From NCBI GenBank assembly GCA_029718625.1, contig CM056376.1, positions 23,241,869 through 23,305,868 on the forward strand: a stretch of 64,000 nt of DNA. The letters are read 5' to 3'. Below the pieces are notes generated by a model that saw only the letters and a program-made list of their open reading frames with translations, was not told the origin of the DNA and made no database searches. Below are positions 11,856 through 21,608 of the stretch, in pieces; position 1 is the stretch's first letter, and each line of letters starts with the position of its first letter. The DNA is from Synaphobranchus kaupii. Its lineage: Eukaryota > Chordata > Actinopteri > Anguilliformes > Synaphobranchidae. The translations under genes were made by a program, and so were the position numbers.

Positions 11856-13387
11856 CACTACTCACAAAAAGTTAGGGATATTCGGCTTTCGGGTGAAATT
11901 TCAGGATGAACCTAAAATGCACTATAACCTTTACAGGTGAAATTAATTTGACCTTCTCTAAACTTTTGAATGCACATGTCCAACTATTCAATGTTTCAGT
12001 ACTTTTTTGCACAACTTGCTGTTCTCTAACAAGGAGCTGAACGGCAAAATTCACAACAGGTGTTTGATCCATGAATCGACCAATAAATTTCCTGGTTCAA
12101 TTAGAATTGGTATTTAAACAGTCCTCTTCATCATGCTGTTCACATTTTGACATCATGAGACCAAGACGACACCTAACAATTGATCAACAGTACCTCGCCA
12201 TTGCGAGGCTTCAAACAGGATGTTCTCAGAGGGAAGTGGCCACTGAGCTTAGAGTGTCACAGAGTGTCATCAGCAGGTTGCAACAGAGATACAGAGAGAC
12301 TGGAAGAGTCACAGAAAGGCATAGAAGTGGACGTCCTTTGGCCACATCCCACACTGATGACCGCTTCATTGTGAACAGTGCCCTGCGGAACCGGATGATG
12401 AATGCCACTCAACTCCAGGCACATTTAAGGGAGGTGAGAGGCACCCAAGTGTCACGTCAGACCATTCGAAACCGTTTACATCAGCGTGGTCTGCGTGCTA
12501 GACGACCTGCAAGGGTACCTGACCACACCACCAGGCACAGGCGTCATCGTCTTGCATGGGCCAGGGAGCATTTACGCTGGACGAGGGACCAGTGGGCCTC
12601 AGTGCTGTTCTCTGATGAAAGTCGATTCACGTTGAGCAGAAATGATGGCCGCCAACGATGTTGGAGACGTCAAGGAGAGCGCTATGCATCAGCCACTGTT
12701 GTCACCAGACGACCCTTTGGTGGTGGCGGTGTTACAGTGTGGGCAGGTGTGTCTAGTCAATACAGAACTGCCCTACACTTTGTGAATGGTACAGTGACAA
12801 GCCCATACTACCTGAATAACATCATTAATCCAGTCATTGTGCCCCTGCATGAACAACACAGGCCTAATTTCATCTTCATGGACGACAATGCTCCAGCTCA
12901 TCGAGGTCGCATCATTAGGGAAAGGCTGCTGGAGACTGGGGTACCTCAAATGGAGTGGCCTGCACTTTCTCCAGACCTGAATCCCATAGAAAACCTATGG
13001 GATCAGCTGACTCACCGTGTAGAGGCTCGTAACTCTGTACCCCAGAACCTCAATGACCTGAGGGCCGCCCTTCAAGAAGAGTGGGATGCCATGCCTCAGC
13101 AGACAATAAGTCGACTTGTGAACAGCATGAGACGTCGTTGTCAAGCTGTAATTGATGCTCAAGGGCACATGACAAGTTATTGAGACATTGACATTTTTGT
13201 TGTGGTATACCCACCACTGTTGTTGGCTTTTGTTTCAATAAATTGTTTGAGATGAGGAAATCACCATTGCATGCTTCTACTTAAATGCCCTACTTTCATG
13301 ATACGTATAATATCACTGTAGCGTGAACTTACATTTTCCATAAATTTCACCCGAAAGCCAAATATCCCTAACTTTTTGTGAGTAGTG
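11856..13387 (+). mobile_element. Tc1-like transposon with intact transposase
   Basis: The 1532-bp element is bounded by TA and by terminal inverted repeats of about 46 bp. The left end begins cactactcacaaaaagttag and the right end is its reverse complement, with about one visible mismatch in the arm (ttcgg against ttgg). Between them lies one uninterrupted transposase frame. Short TIRs and this coding length fit a simple Tc1 architecture. It is the only element in the window that looks structurally complete, which suggests recent insertion or activity. Confidence 0.97.
12155..13183 (+). CDS. Tc1-family DD34E transposase, intact, 342 aa
   Basis: This predicted nuclear enzyme would bind the element's terminal repeats and catalyse cut-and-paste transposition into TA sites. 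The start is placed at [10 protein letters not shown] (12155). The frame is open 28 codons further up, but those residues do not look like the family. Residues 10-45 form the first helix-turn-helix ([20 protein letters not shown]), SGRP at 58-61 is the hinge and about 75-112 is the second helix-turn-helix. Catalytic residues are D154 (LFSDESRF), D244 ([12 protein letters not shown]) and E279 ([11 protein letters not shown]), with exactly 34 residues between D244 and E279. The glycine-rich [11 protein letters not shown] box is at 188-198. The protein ends in the typical QGHMTSY. No stop or frameshift is seen, so activity is possible but untested. Confidence 0.95.
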   Translation: MRPRRHLTIDQQYLAIARLQTGCSQREVATELRVSQSVISRLQQRYRETGRVTERHRSGRPLATSHTDDRFIVNSALRNRMMNATQLQAHLREVRGTQVSRQTIRNRLHQRGLRARRPARVPDHTTRHRRHRLAWAREHLRWTRDQWASVLFSDESRFTLSRNDGRQRCWRRQGERYASATVVTRRPFGGGGVTVWAGVSSQYRTALHFVNGTVTSPYYLNNIINPVIVPLHEQHRPNFIFMDDNAPAHRGRIIRERLLETGVPQMEWPALSPDLNPIENLWDQLTHRVEARNSVPQNLNDLRAALQEEWDAMPQQTISRLVNSMRRRCQAVIDAQGHMTSY

Positions 13388-13393
13388 TATATA

Positions 13394-14133
13394 CAGATCC
13401 TTTCCAAAAAATTTGAATATCATGGAAAAGTTGTTTTTTTTCCATAATTCCATTCAAAAAGTGAAACTTTCATAGATTATAGATTCATTACACACAAGTG
13501 AAATATTTCTAGCCTTTATTTGTTTCATTTTTCATAATTTTGGCTTACAGCTCCAGAAAACCCTCAAAACAGTATTTCAAGAAATTAGAATAGTGTGTCG
13601 AAAATCAGCATTTACTTCAGTTATTTCAGAGAATGAGTGGAGTGGCTTGACTCGAGGAATCCGACAGTTGTAGCCCATGTCCCGGATACGTCTGTACGTG
13701 GTGGTTTTTGAAGCACTGACTCCAGCCTCAGTCCACTCCCTCTGCATCTCCGCCAAATTTTGGAATCGTCTTTGCTTGACAATCCGCTGAAGCCTACGGT
13801 CATCTCTTTTGCTTCTGCACCTTCTCCTGCCACATTTTTCCCTTCCACTAAACTTTCTATTGATATGCTTGGACACTGCACTCTGTGAACAGCCAGCCTC
13901 CTTAGCGATGACCTTTTGTGGCTTACCCATCTTCTGGAGGGTGTCAATGATGGTCTTCTGGCCAATTGTCAAGTCTGCAGTCTTCCCCATACTGAACCAA
14001 ACTGAGATAAACTTTGTAGGTGTTTTGAGTAAATTAGATGATAGTGTGACACTCAGTCTAAAACATTCATTCTCTGAAATAACTGAAGTAAATGCTGATT
14101 TTCGACACACTATTCTAATTTCTTGAAGTACTG
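13394..14133 (-). mobile_element. Rearranged Tc1-like element with a large internal inverted repeat
   Basis: The left end (cagatcctttccaaaaaatt) and right end (reverse complement of cagtacttcaagaaattag) are diverged inverted termini. Inside, a 67-68 bp arm at 13569-13636 is repeated in inverse orientation at 14067-14133. The element keeps only the DNA-binding half of the transposase (minus strand) and lacks the catalytic half, so it is non-autonomous. It begins 6 bp after the previous Tc1 element. Confidence 0.8.
13577..13990 (-). pseudogene. Tc1-like transposase, N-terminal DNA-binding domain only
   Basis: From the start MGKTADLTIGQKT the frame encodes two helix-turn-helix units (KVIAKEAGCSQSAVSKHINR, then LAEMQREWTEAGVSASKTT), up to CRIPRVKPL. 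It then runs straight into the inverted-repeat arm (FSEITEVNADF), which supplies an artificial C terminus. No D, D, E catalytic residues are present. If expressed, such a fragment could bind terminal repeats without cutting, but there is no evidence of expression. The family differs from the other two Tc1 families here. Confidence 0.88.
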
Positions 14134-14259
14134 TATATATATATATGTATATATATAAAATAAGGATAAATAAAAATGCAGTAATAATCAATTTCACTAT
14201 TTTTATTGGTATCATGAACACTGAACAGTGTGAGATATTGAATAAAATGAAAAACGTTT

Positions 14260-14403
14260 GGGGTGTCTTGGTGCCGTAGACTGTACAGCACCGTCCATAC
14301 GTCCATTGCGAGCTGCATCGTCCACAGTTCAAATTCTTTCCCTCTCTCTCGCTCCCATTATTCCCATCTCTCTACACTGTGCTGTCCAATAAAGCTCTAA
14401 AAA
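14260..14403 (+). mobile_element. tRNA-derived SINE, older copy (family shared with 44286)
   Basis: It begins ggggtgtcttggtgccgtag (A-box-like region), has a B-box-like acagttcaaattc and ends in the shared tail ctctacactgtgctgtccaa plus taaagct. The same start, B box and tail occur at 44286-44455, so the two are copies of one family. Decay of the B box suggests this is the older copy. Confidence 0.8.
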
Positions 14404-14566
14404 TACACACAAGTGTAACATTCAAAAATTGGATAGCCTAGTAAACATAAAAAACTGTAATGTGCAACCTGCAAATGGTAGGCTACTATACAAAATATTA
14501 CATTTTTTAAAAACCCAAGCTTCTAGGTTTGGAATTAAATAAAAATATATACTTCCAAGTATCAGG

Positions 14567-15052
14567 TAGGGCTGGGCGATAAACCATACCAACAATTAAT
14601 GACAAATTTTCTTTAGCGTAAATAACAATCACCGCCGTCACATGCCATACCAGCTTTATTTTATATTTCCTTTCCTTAATTATATCTGATGTGGTAGTAA
14701 ACATCCAAGAGGCCACATGAGAAGCTTCCGGGGGGGGAAAAAAGCAATACCACTCCTATCTCTTGGGTGGTGATATGGCATCCGCTCAACAGCGAGGCCT
14801 TGCAGCCTACACGTGACTGACAAAAGCACATGACATGTTCACAGACAAGAGAGAAAGATGACTGTTATTACGCTTAAAAAACATTCAATAATCATCAATA
14901 TGGTTTATAATATGGTTTGTAACGTCACGTCATGTTTCTTAATGATATTCATTGGACGAAAGACACTAAAATACCGTTGCCGACGGTATTGCGAAATCGT
15001 TGTGTGAGCTTATAACAGTATACCTAAAAATACAGTATACTGCCCAGCCCTA
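14567..15052. mobile_element. hAT-like MITE, 'TAGGGCTGGGCGATA' family
   Basis: The termini are tagggctgggcgata on the left and the inverted tactgcccagcccta on the right. The interior shares gtagtaaacatcc, gaagcttccgg and a gcaaggcc/cttgcagc-type block with the copies at 56557 and 1536. There is no coding capacity. An 8-bp target-site duplication is not clear here. Confidence 0.75.
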
Positions 15053-16990
15053 TAGGTACAATACAGTAGAATATAGTGCAGGCCACATCTTTCCCACAAT
15101 TCTTTGCGTTATAGACAGGGGCAGCTTAAACTTCAAAAAACATGTCGGGTGCTTGATGGTATAAGTGTAAATATTCATCATTGCTCTGTGCATTCCAAAG
15201 TGACGTTCCACAATCTTTTATCTTCGTCGGTCACCATTATACAGTGACCATGTATGCAACCAAAGTATTTACAGGCACAGTCAACGGGAAAGCAACAGTC
15301 ACATGTACCCAATGAGAATCAGTCCAAATGATCTTACTCGCTCACCACAATCACCTCTTCCGCGCGTTTCCCCCTCTACCCACAGTCGACGGCAGAAGAG
15401 AGAGCCAAAACGGCACTGCTTCTTCAAATGGTTTCCATTCGGCAGCTGTGGGCCACCTGCTCGCCTTTTTCAGCCACACCTGCTGAGGTCTGGTGACGAC
15501 GTAGCATCCCCCCCACCCCCCCCCCAACCGCCAGCAGAAGGGCGCTGCTTTTCCGTGCACCTGTCCTTCACGTAATAAGACAAGACTGCAGCTCGGTGAA
15601 GGTGAACAGCCCTCTGTTTCTTACTCCATTGCTTTTGTGAATTCTTTACATCGTCGGCCTTCGGAGCTCGCTTTTTCGCCCCACCGTGAGCTGCTGGGAG
15701 GCCTGGCACGCAGCGCAGCAGGTGAGAGGGAACGCTCTGATGAAGCTTCAAAAGGACGTAGGTCTAGTGTGTCCTCGCCCTCCCCCTCTGCTCTCTCAAT
15801 CTTTGTTATTCTTTTATGGTGCATTCTCTTCATTCATCTGCGTGTGTCTGTATTGCTGGTGGTGGGGGTGTAGCTGGAGGCTGAAATCCAGCTAAACAGA
15901 CAGATAAAGACTGAGAACAAGCTAGGCAGATGCAGCCCACGCGCTTTTGCTGGGGAAGCCTTTTACTCCTCCTTCAAAAACAACAAGATTGTTTTCAATC
16001 ACTGCCGTGGTGCAGCGACTGATACTAAGCTCCGCTAATTACTGTGCCTTGTTGTAAGACAAGTATAATGAGTGCGAAGCTGACACCTCTGTAATGCTAG
16101 CACTCTGATATTTAACGGCACATCGGCGCATGGACTGACAGTTCATTCTCAATCCTAAAGCAGGCCCCGTTTTCTAGTTTACGCACACACTTGCACACGC
16201 GCATGTTTTTACTCGCACACGCGCACGCACACACACTTACTAGCAGATATGGGCCGTCTATACACACAAGTGCAGTGCATACACACAGGCAAACACGCTT
16301 GCACACAAAAACGTGGATAAACATGCGCACAGATTGTACTCAAACCTATGCACTCCAGAGGTGAATAAACAGAGCTGGCGTCATGCTTAACAAGCTTAAC
16401 ATCATCGTAATCTCGCACCAGCAGCAATGCTTCAACACACACCAGATCATGTAAACTACATAGTGTGTCACAGTGGCTCTAAGCCAATCTTTATACAGAT
16501 CAACAGGTTACACTGAAGGAGAAGCCGCAGGGGGGATACGACGCTACCCGGACGCTGTCAGTAATACAGCCATCAGGAAAGAACTGTCTCGCTGCCACTA
16601 CCAATCTACATCCATCAGCCTTTATCCAGTCAGCAGGGTACCCCATTTCTCATTCCACAACACAAGGAGGTCCCCTCCCCCTTGATGACTAACATCCACT
16701 CCGTTTTCACTTCACGACCCTACACACAGCCATGGACAAGCGGTCCAAGCATGCAAACTGATTCATCAAACCACCGCAATTATCCGAATGATGTTTTTTT
16801 TCACACAGAGAAAGACAAAAACGGCAAAGATAGTGAAATAAACCAGCATGATGAAAACGATAAGAAAATAACGCCTGAATCAACACATTTGCCTCACTGG
16901 AAAAATCCACTAAAGGAGTGACATTTCAGTGACCTTGACCTCCTTGTTGTGAGGGTGAGGAAGAAGAGAAGGTAAACGGCGAGTACTCAC
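15053..16990. other. Presumed EphA4-like intron 3 (window part), non-coding
   Basis: No exon is recognised. The next Eph exon would encode the cysteine-rich EGF-like start (expected pattern C-x-GFYK...C-x2-CP), and no such stretch with splice sites is seen anywhere in 1-16990. Contents include a GC-rich, CpG-containing block at 15340-15760, a short poly-C-like tract near 15508-15525 and a degenerate CA-rich tract at 16180-16330. Confidence 0.5.
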
Positions 16991-17651
16991 GCTGGCAGTG
17001 CCCCTCGTGCTCCCCGAAGCCCGCTTTGCAGACGCAGCGCCCGATGGGCACCAGCCAGCCGCCGTCGGCGCTGCAGTACATGCGCGGGGCCTCAAACTCC
17101 TCTGAGTCGTTGACGCAGGAGCCCCGCACCTCCACCAGGGCCGAGTCCCCGCCCGTCACCGTGTCGGGGAAGCGCGCCAGATTCAGCACCGTCAGCGGGC
17201 ACTTCTTGTAGAAGACGCGCACCGACACCAGGGCGATGCAGGCGCCCACGTCCTGGAAGGCCAGGTAGAAGCCCTTCTTGCTCAGGTTGCTGATGTCCCG
17301 TACCTCGGTGTTGAGCTTCATGACGCGGTCGCCCACGTCCACCTGGGTGAAGCTCTCGTCGGCGGCGATGGTGTCTATCTTGGCGTACTGGCTCTCCTTG
17401 ATGAACCACAGGTTGGCATTGTTGGACTCGTAGTAGTACATGTTGAAGGTCTCCTTGCAGGTGCCCGGCACGCCGGGCAGGCTGTTGCAGTCGCGGAGGG
17501 TGAACTTGATCTCGATGTAGACGCGGTGGGCGCCGTCCCGCGGGATGTGGCTGGTGCGCAGCCAGTTGTTCTGGTTGGCCTCCATCACGTTGCACACCTG
17601 GTAGGTCCGCATTGGCGTGTTTCGCTCATCCATCACGCTGATCTCCTCCCA
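16991..17651 (-). CDS. epha4: EphA4-like receptor tyrosine kinase, exon 3 (ephrin-binding domain)
   Basis: This 661-bp exon (phase 0 start, phase 1 end) encodes residues 52-271 of a single-pass axon-guidance and cell-repulsion receptor. It holds most of the ligand-binding domain, from [20 protein letters not shown] through [18 protein letters not shown] and [20 protein letters not shown]. It then enters the cysteine-rich segment ([22 protein letters not shown]). Splice sites are clear on the minus strand: acceptor cccgcag before TGGGAG, donor GTGAGT after CAGC. From memory of the family, the [17 protein letters not shown] and [10 protein letters not shown] blocks match EphA4 best, better than EphA3, A5, A7 or A8. 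A glycosylation-type NDS is at CVNDSEE. Unusual features are LRTSHIP, where other Eph receptors have an aromatic residue in place of H86, and the segment NNANLWF. It could be an EphA4 paralogue rather than the direct orthologue. Confidence 0.96.
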
Positions 17652-18147
17652 CTGCGGGACGGGGAGGAGGGGGGGTTGGTCAGAGAAAGGGTCAAATGTA
17701 GGACAGAGAGGATGAAAACAAACGTGAGACAATCACAGGGAAAAAAACTCTCAAACCTGTTTTTCCTTGGGTCGGCTGTGTGTGTGTGTCAGGTGTTTGA
17801 GTGTGTGCCAAGTATGTTGTGCATATGCATATCTAATGTGCTTAAGTAATTGCATGTGTGTGTATACATCTACACGTATGTGTGCCAGCTGGTTTTTTTC
17901 CAGCTCTTGTTCTTAGTATCTTAAAAATGATAAATACTTTTTCAAGCCCTATTCTCAGTCGGCATATGCACATAACTGCAGCTTCTGTTCTTTGGAGGAA
18001 CGGGATTTCATATGTAAATGCAGGTTTAGTTGGACACAGGGTATTTACAATGTTCACTGATGTTTATTTCAACAGGAAAAAAAATGCTGCTGGTAATCAT
18101 CTTTCACCACACAACTTACTTGGCTAATGCAAGTACAGGCATGTGCG

Positions 18148-18154
<7 letters not shown>

Positions 18155-18205
<51 letters not shown>
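18155..18205. repeat. (GT)n microsatellite
   Basis: About 25 uninterrupted GT units, with no feature other than the repeat. Confidence 0.95.
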
Positions 18206-18207
<2 letters not shown>

Positions 18208-18723
18208 CATGCTCATCCATATGTGCGTGAGATTGTGTAAGTGTGCCGACATGGATTACATTACATAATAATCGCTGAGCAGAAACTGTTATCCCGAGTG
18301 ATTTAAAAATGTTTTTCCCAATGAATACCATTTAAATACGGAGAATATAAACAGAACAAAAAAAAGTCCTTATAACCACAGTTCCCACTGCTTCGCTGAA
18401 GGAAAACCAAATATGACTCCTCTGCAATTCCTCAAATATCTTAGTCCAGAAAAAAACTTGCTGCTGAGATTTTGATCTGGGACATAGAAAACTTTCAAAT
18501 CTCAGAGCTAAGCCTTTCAGTTAACCCATCTCAGCCTTCTTACGAGCTACTAAGCAGTAAGCACACGCCCTGTTACATGTCTCTCTCCACACACAGCCGC
18601 ATAAGTCCCGGGCAGTGCAGCTCCCCTTCTCAAATCCTTCCTTGTCATTTCCCATAGAACAGATGCTAACAGACCTTGACTACTGCATAATGCATACATT
18701 ATGGGTAGGGGGAGAGGATGGCT

Positions 18724-18742
18724 GGGGGGGGGGGGGGGGGGG
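18724..18742. repeat. Poly-G run (19)
   Basis: Nineteen consecutive G bases after ggatggct. It is one of several long G/C homopolymers in this window. Confidence 0.95.
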
Positions 18743-20911
18743 ACGGCTGCAGTCTTGACAAAAATTATACTTGGCATGCAAATAACCTAGCACAAGTTTA
18801 ATCCATTATGTTAAGCATTTTGTCCACTAAACAGGCTTGAGTGATTCACCTGTCACTCAACCTGCCTCTTACAGAACTTCGGTGCTGAAGGACTTCATTT
18901 GGATGAATTGGAACCACTCTCTCCGCATTTATCCAATTGCTATAATAAAGTAATAATAGTTCTCTTTTTCTTTTTTTTCGTGACTTGCCAGGCAACGGCT
19001 TTGCACTGTCCAAAAAAAATAAATAAAGCACAATAGGGCCGAGACGCCGTTGAGCCGGGACTTGACCACGCTGAACACAACTGCCCGGAAAATCAACAGA
19101 GATAGAGTGACCGGGTGACCAAAAAAAATAAATAGTATTCCAATCTGTGAAAGCTGACAAATGAGGGCATTTAAGGATTATTTACATGGTGATAAAGCCA
19201 AATTTATGGAATTATGTATTTATTTACTTATTGAGCCATTTGTCACTTTTCTAAGAAAAGCAGAGCTTTCTCACGAACACGGGGCCTGTTTTCGAGAGTG
19301 TGGTGAGCTTAGCCCCTCTCCATCAAAGCCTCTGACACTGGGGCCACAAGGTTTGATCTCTAATTAGGGCTTTGGCTGGGAACCGATCGAAACGCTTCAC
19401 CCGCGAGGTCCCGCTCAATGCAGACATCGCATTTCAGGAGATCGGACTGCTTTGAAGCGGAGCATGTATGCCAGGACAACATTTCAGTGAGGCCCTTCAT
19501 TGGCTTAGCTTAATTTCCTCCCCCTGCAATCACCCAGTGGTTAGAGATACTTAAGCAGTAATTAGTTTGAAACCTGCAAGAACACCTCCTTTTAACAGAA
19601 ATGTGGGCTAAATAATTTTTTTCCCTCACATTCTTCGGCCCAAGCTCGCTGTTAACCCTTATCTGCCCAGCTCCCCAACCCCCCAACCACAACACCAAAT
19701 GGCCTGGTTGGATCACCTCCAAAGCCCTGAACATCTGGTTCTGTAGCAGCTCTGTCTGGCTTGTTCCTCTAGGGGTTAAGAGGCAGAGGGTACCATTGAC
19801 CCACTCGAGGAAAATATCCAGGAGACCTAAACAGCGGCTTTGCGGGGAAGCTGAGGGAATTCTCTTCCCCCGCCCCACCTTCACTTTCCATTCCTCCACC
19901 AATTACACTGTCTACAGATCAGGGGTCGGAGGTCAAACGTTGTAATCCCCTCGTATGAAACGCAAGACTCAGAGGTGGACCTTTCAATTAGCTCTCTGTT
20001 GGAAGGCTTTTTTTCCCCCTCCCTCCACTCTTCAGGTTTTTGGGAAACTCGAAAAAGAGGCTGACATTCCACATGCAAAACCTTCGTCCTTCAAGAGCAA
20101 GAAGAGTTTTTTGTGGGAGGAAAAATGTGAGGAAAAGGAGTTTAAAAATTTTTTTTGTTGGGGCCTTCTGATCCTCTCCAACAATAGGTTACATTTCGAA
20201 GACTCGGCTGGGCCGGAAAGACTCGTTCTGAAGTGCGTATGCCTGCATTATCCAGCATTAGCTTTGGAAGGTTGCCATCACAAGAATCTGTGTCAGTGTG
20301 ACACAAGACATTTTCCCCACGAGTCAGGAGGCATTTGGAATGGAGCTCTTTCCCCGGATCTCCAGCTGTGCTCTGTAGCCTTGCAGTGGGTCACCAAACG
20401 GTCGACAGCTCCCGGGCAGGGGAGTGTGAGCCAGGTATCAGAAGACACTGAGCAGCAATGCCATCTTGAAGAGCAGTCTGCCCCACCCATGGCCTCTATT
20501 TAAGTTTTTTTTTAATGTGGCGTGGTAGCGTTGGCCAGTGTGATAAACCTGAGCAGTGGATGTAAAAAAACCACGCAAAAGTGCTTCAGAATTTCTCAAA
20601 CCCCACAAGACATCAACCTGCTTCACCCTTTATTGTTTTCACACAGCAGTCTCGGGTGGTGTGACTAATCTGGAAGCTGTAAATCTTTACAGTGATGAAC
20701 ACTAGTTTCTTCTCAATATGTGGAGAAGCATCACATCGCCTGCAAAACAAGTTTACATTTTCAAATAAATATTTAAAAAATCCAAACGCTGCCCCGCTCC
20801 GAATCCCCTCATTCCTGCTGCAGGTTCTCTCGACCTAGGGTGAAGAGCGAGGCCAGTGATTGGTGATCTTTCCACCGCTATTCTTCTGCTGCTGAATCAT
20901 TTAAGCCGCCG

Positions 20912-20929
20912 CCCCCCCCCCCCCCCCCC
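20912..20929. repeat. Poly-C run (18)
   Basis: Eighteen consecutive C bases following ccgccg. Confidence 0.95.
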
Positions 20930-21543
20930 TCCATCCCCCTCAAACTTTAAGATTGATTTTCCTGGAGGCCCGGCATGGGGCTTTTATTAAGTTGATTATT
21001 TTCTAAGTCACTGCTGGTGAGGCATTAAGGAGATGAAGGCATCCATCACCTTCTATTCTTCATAAAGCGGCTGACAGCTGGAGAAACTCACGCTGTGCGC
21101 ATTCTATGGCCCGGCCTCCCTGTTCCTGAGCTCTTCTCCTGCGCTGCCGGCTAACCTTCCGCGCGCGACCGGCGGCTGTGTCTATGGGGATGCCATTAGA
21201 GCCCGAGGCCCTGCCTACCATATGTACTTCCTTGTTTCAGAGCAGGCTGTGAGTCGGTGCCGCTGCGGTAATTTTGGGTGTGTACAGTATATTATGAGGT
21301 GCGGCAGTTGTATGAAAAGCGACAGTACTGGGGGAGAGAACGTCTGTGGAACACTATGCACCTCCTTTGTGTGTGCGTGTAACAGTAATAGTGCGTAATC
21401 TGAATTGTGTATGTGTGTTTGAATGTAGCATATGTGTGCATGTGTGCGAATGTGTTTTTATGTGTGACTGTGTGTGTAAGTTTGTGTGTGTGCGCGCATG
21501 TGTCTATGCGCGTCTCTAATAGTAACGGCTGGTCGGTACTCAC

Positions 21544-21608
21544 CCCTTCAGCAGGGTACGCCTCCCAGCCCAGATCTCCCAGGGCGGACATGGAGTCTAG
21601 CAGAGTAA
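21544..21608 (-). CDS. epha4: EphA4-like receptor, exon 2
   Basis: The exon is exactly 65 bp, the size I recall for the second exon of Eph genes. It completes a valine codon split from exon 1 and encodes VTLLDSMSALGDLGWEAYPAEG, the first strand of the ligand-binding domain. This corresponds to the VTLLDS...GELGW...EGG segment of EphA4. The acceptor is tttccag and the donor GTGAGT, both on the minus strand. The reading frame joins exon 1 (phase 1) and exon 3 (phase 0) without a break. Confidence 0.94.

Larger units (their letters stand above)
17652..21543 (-). other. EphA4-like intron 2 (3892 bp)
   Basis: The intron is bounded by donor GTGAGT at 21543 and acceptor CAG at 17652-17654. It holds a (GT)n tract at 18155-18205, a 19-base G run at 18724-18742 and an 18-base C run at 20912-20929. 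Long stretches (about 19370-19900 and 20940-21240) show no repeat character and could be regulatory DNA. No coding exon is seen. Confidence 0.85.

Noticed and set aside
13809..14126. Plus-strand open frame opposite the transposase fragment
   Set aside because: It is the antisense shadow of the Tc1 DNA-binding domain and its inverted arm.
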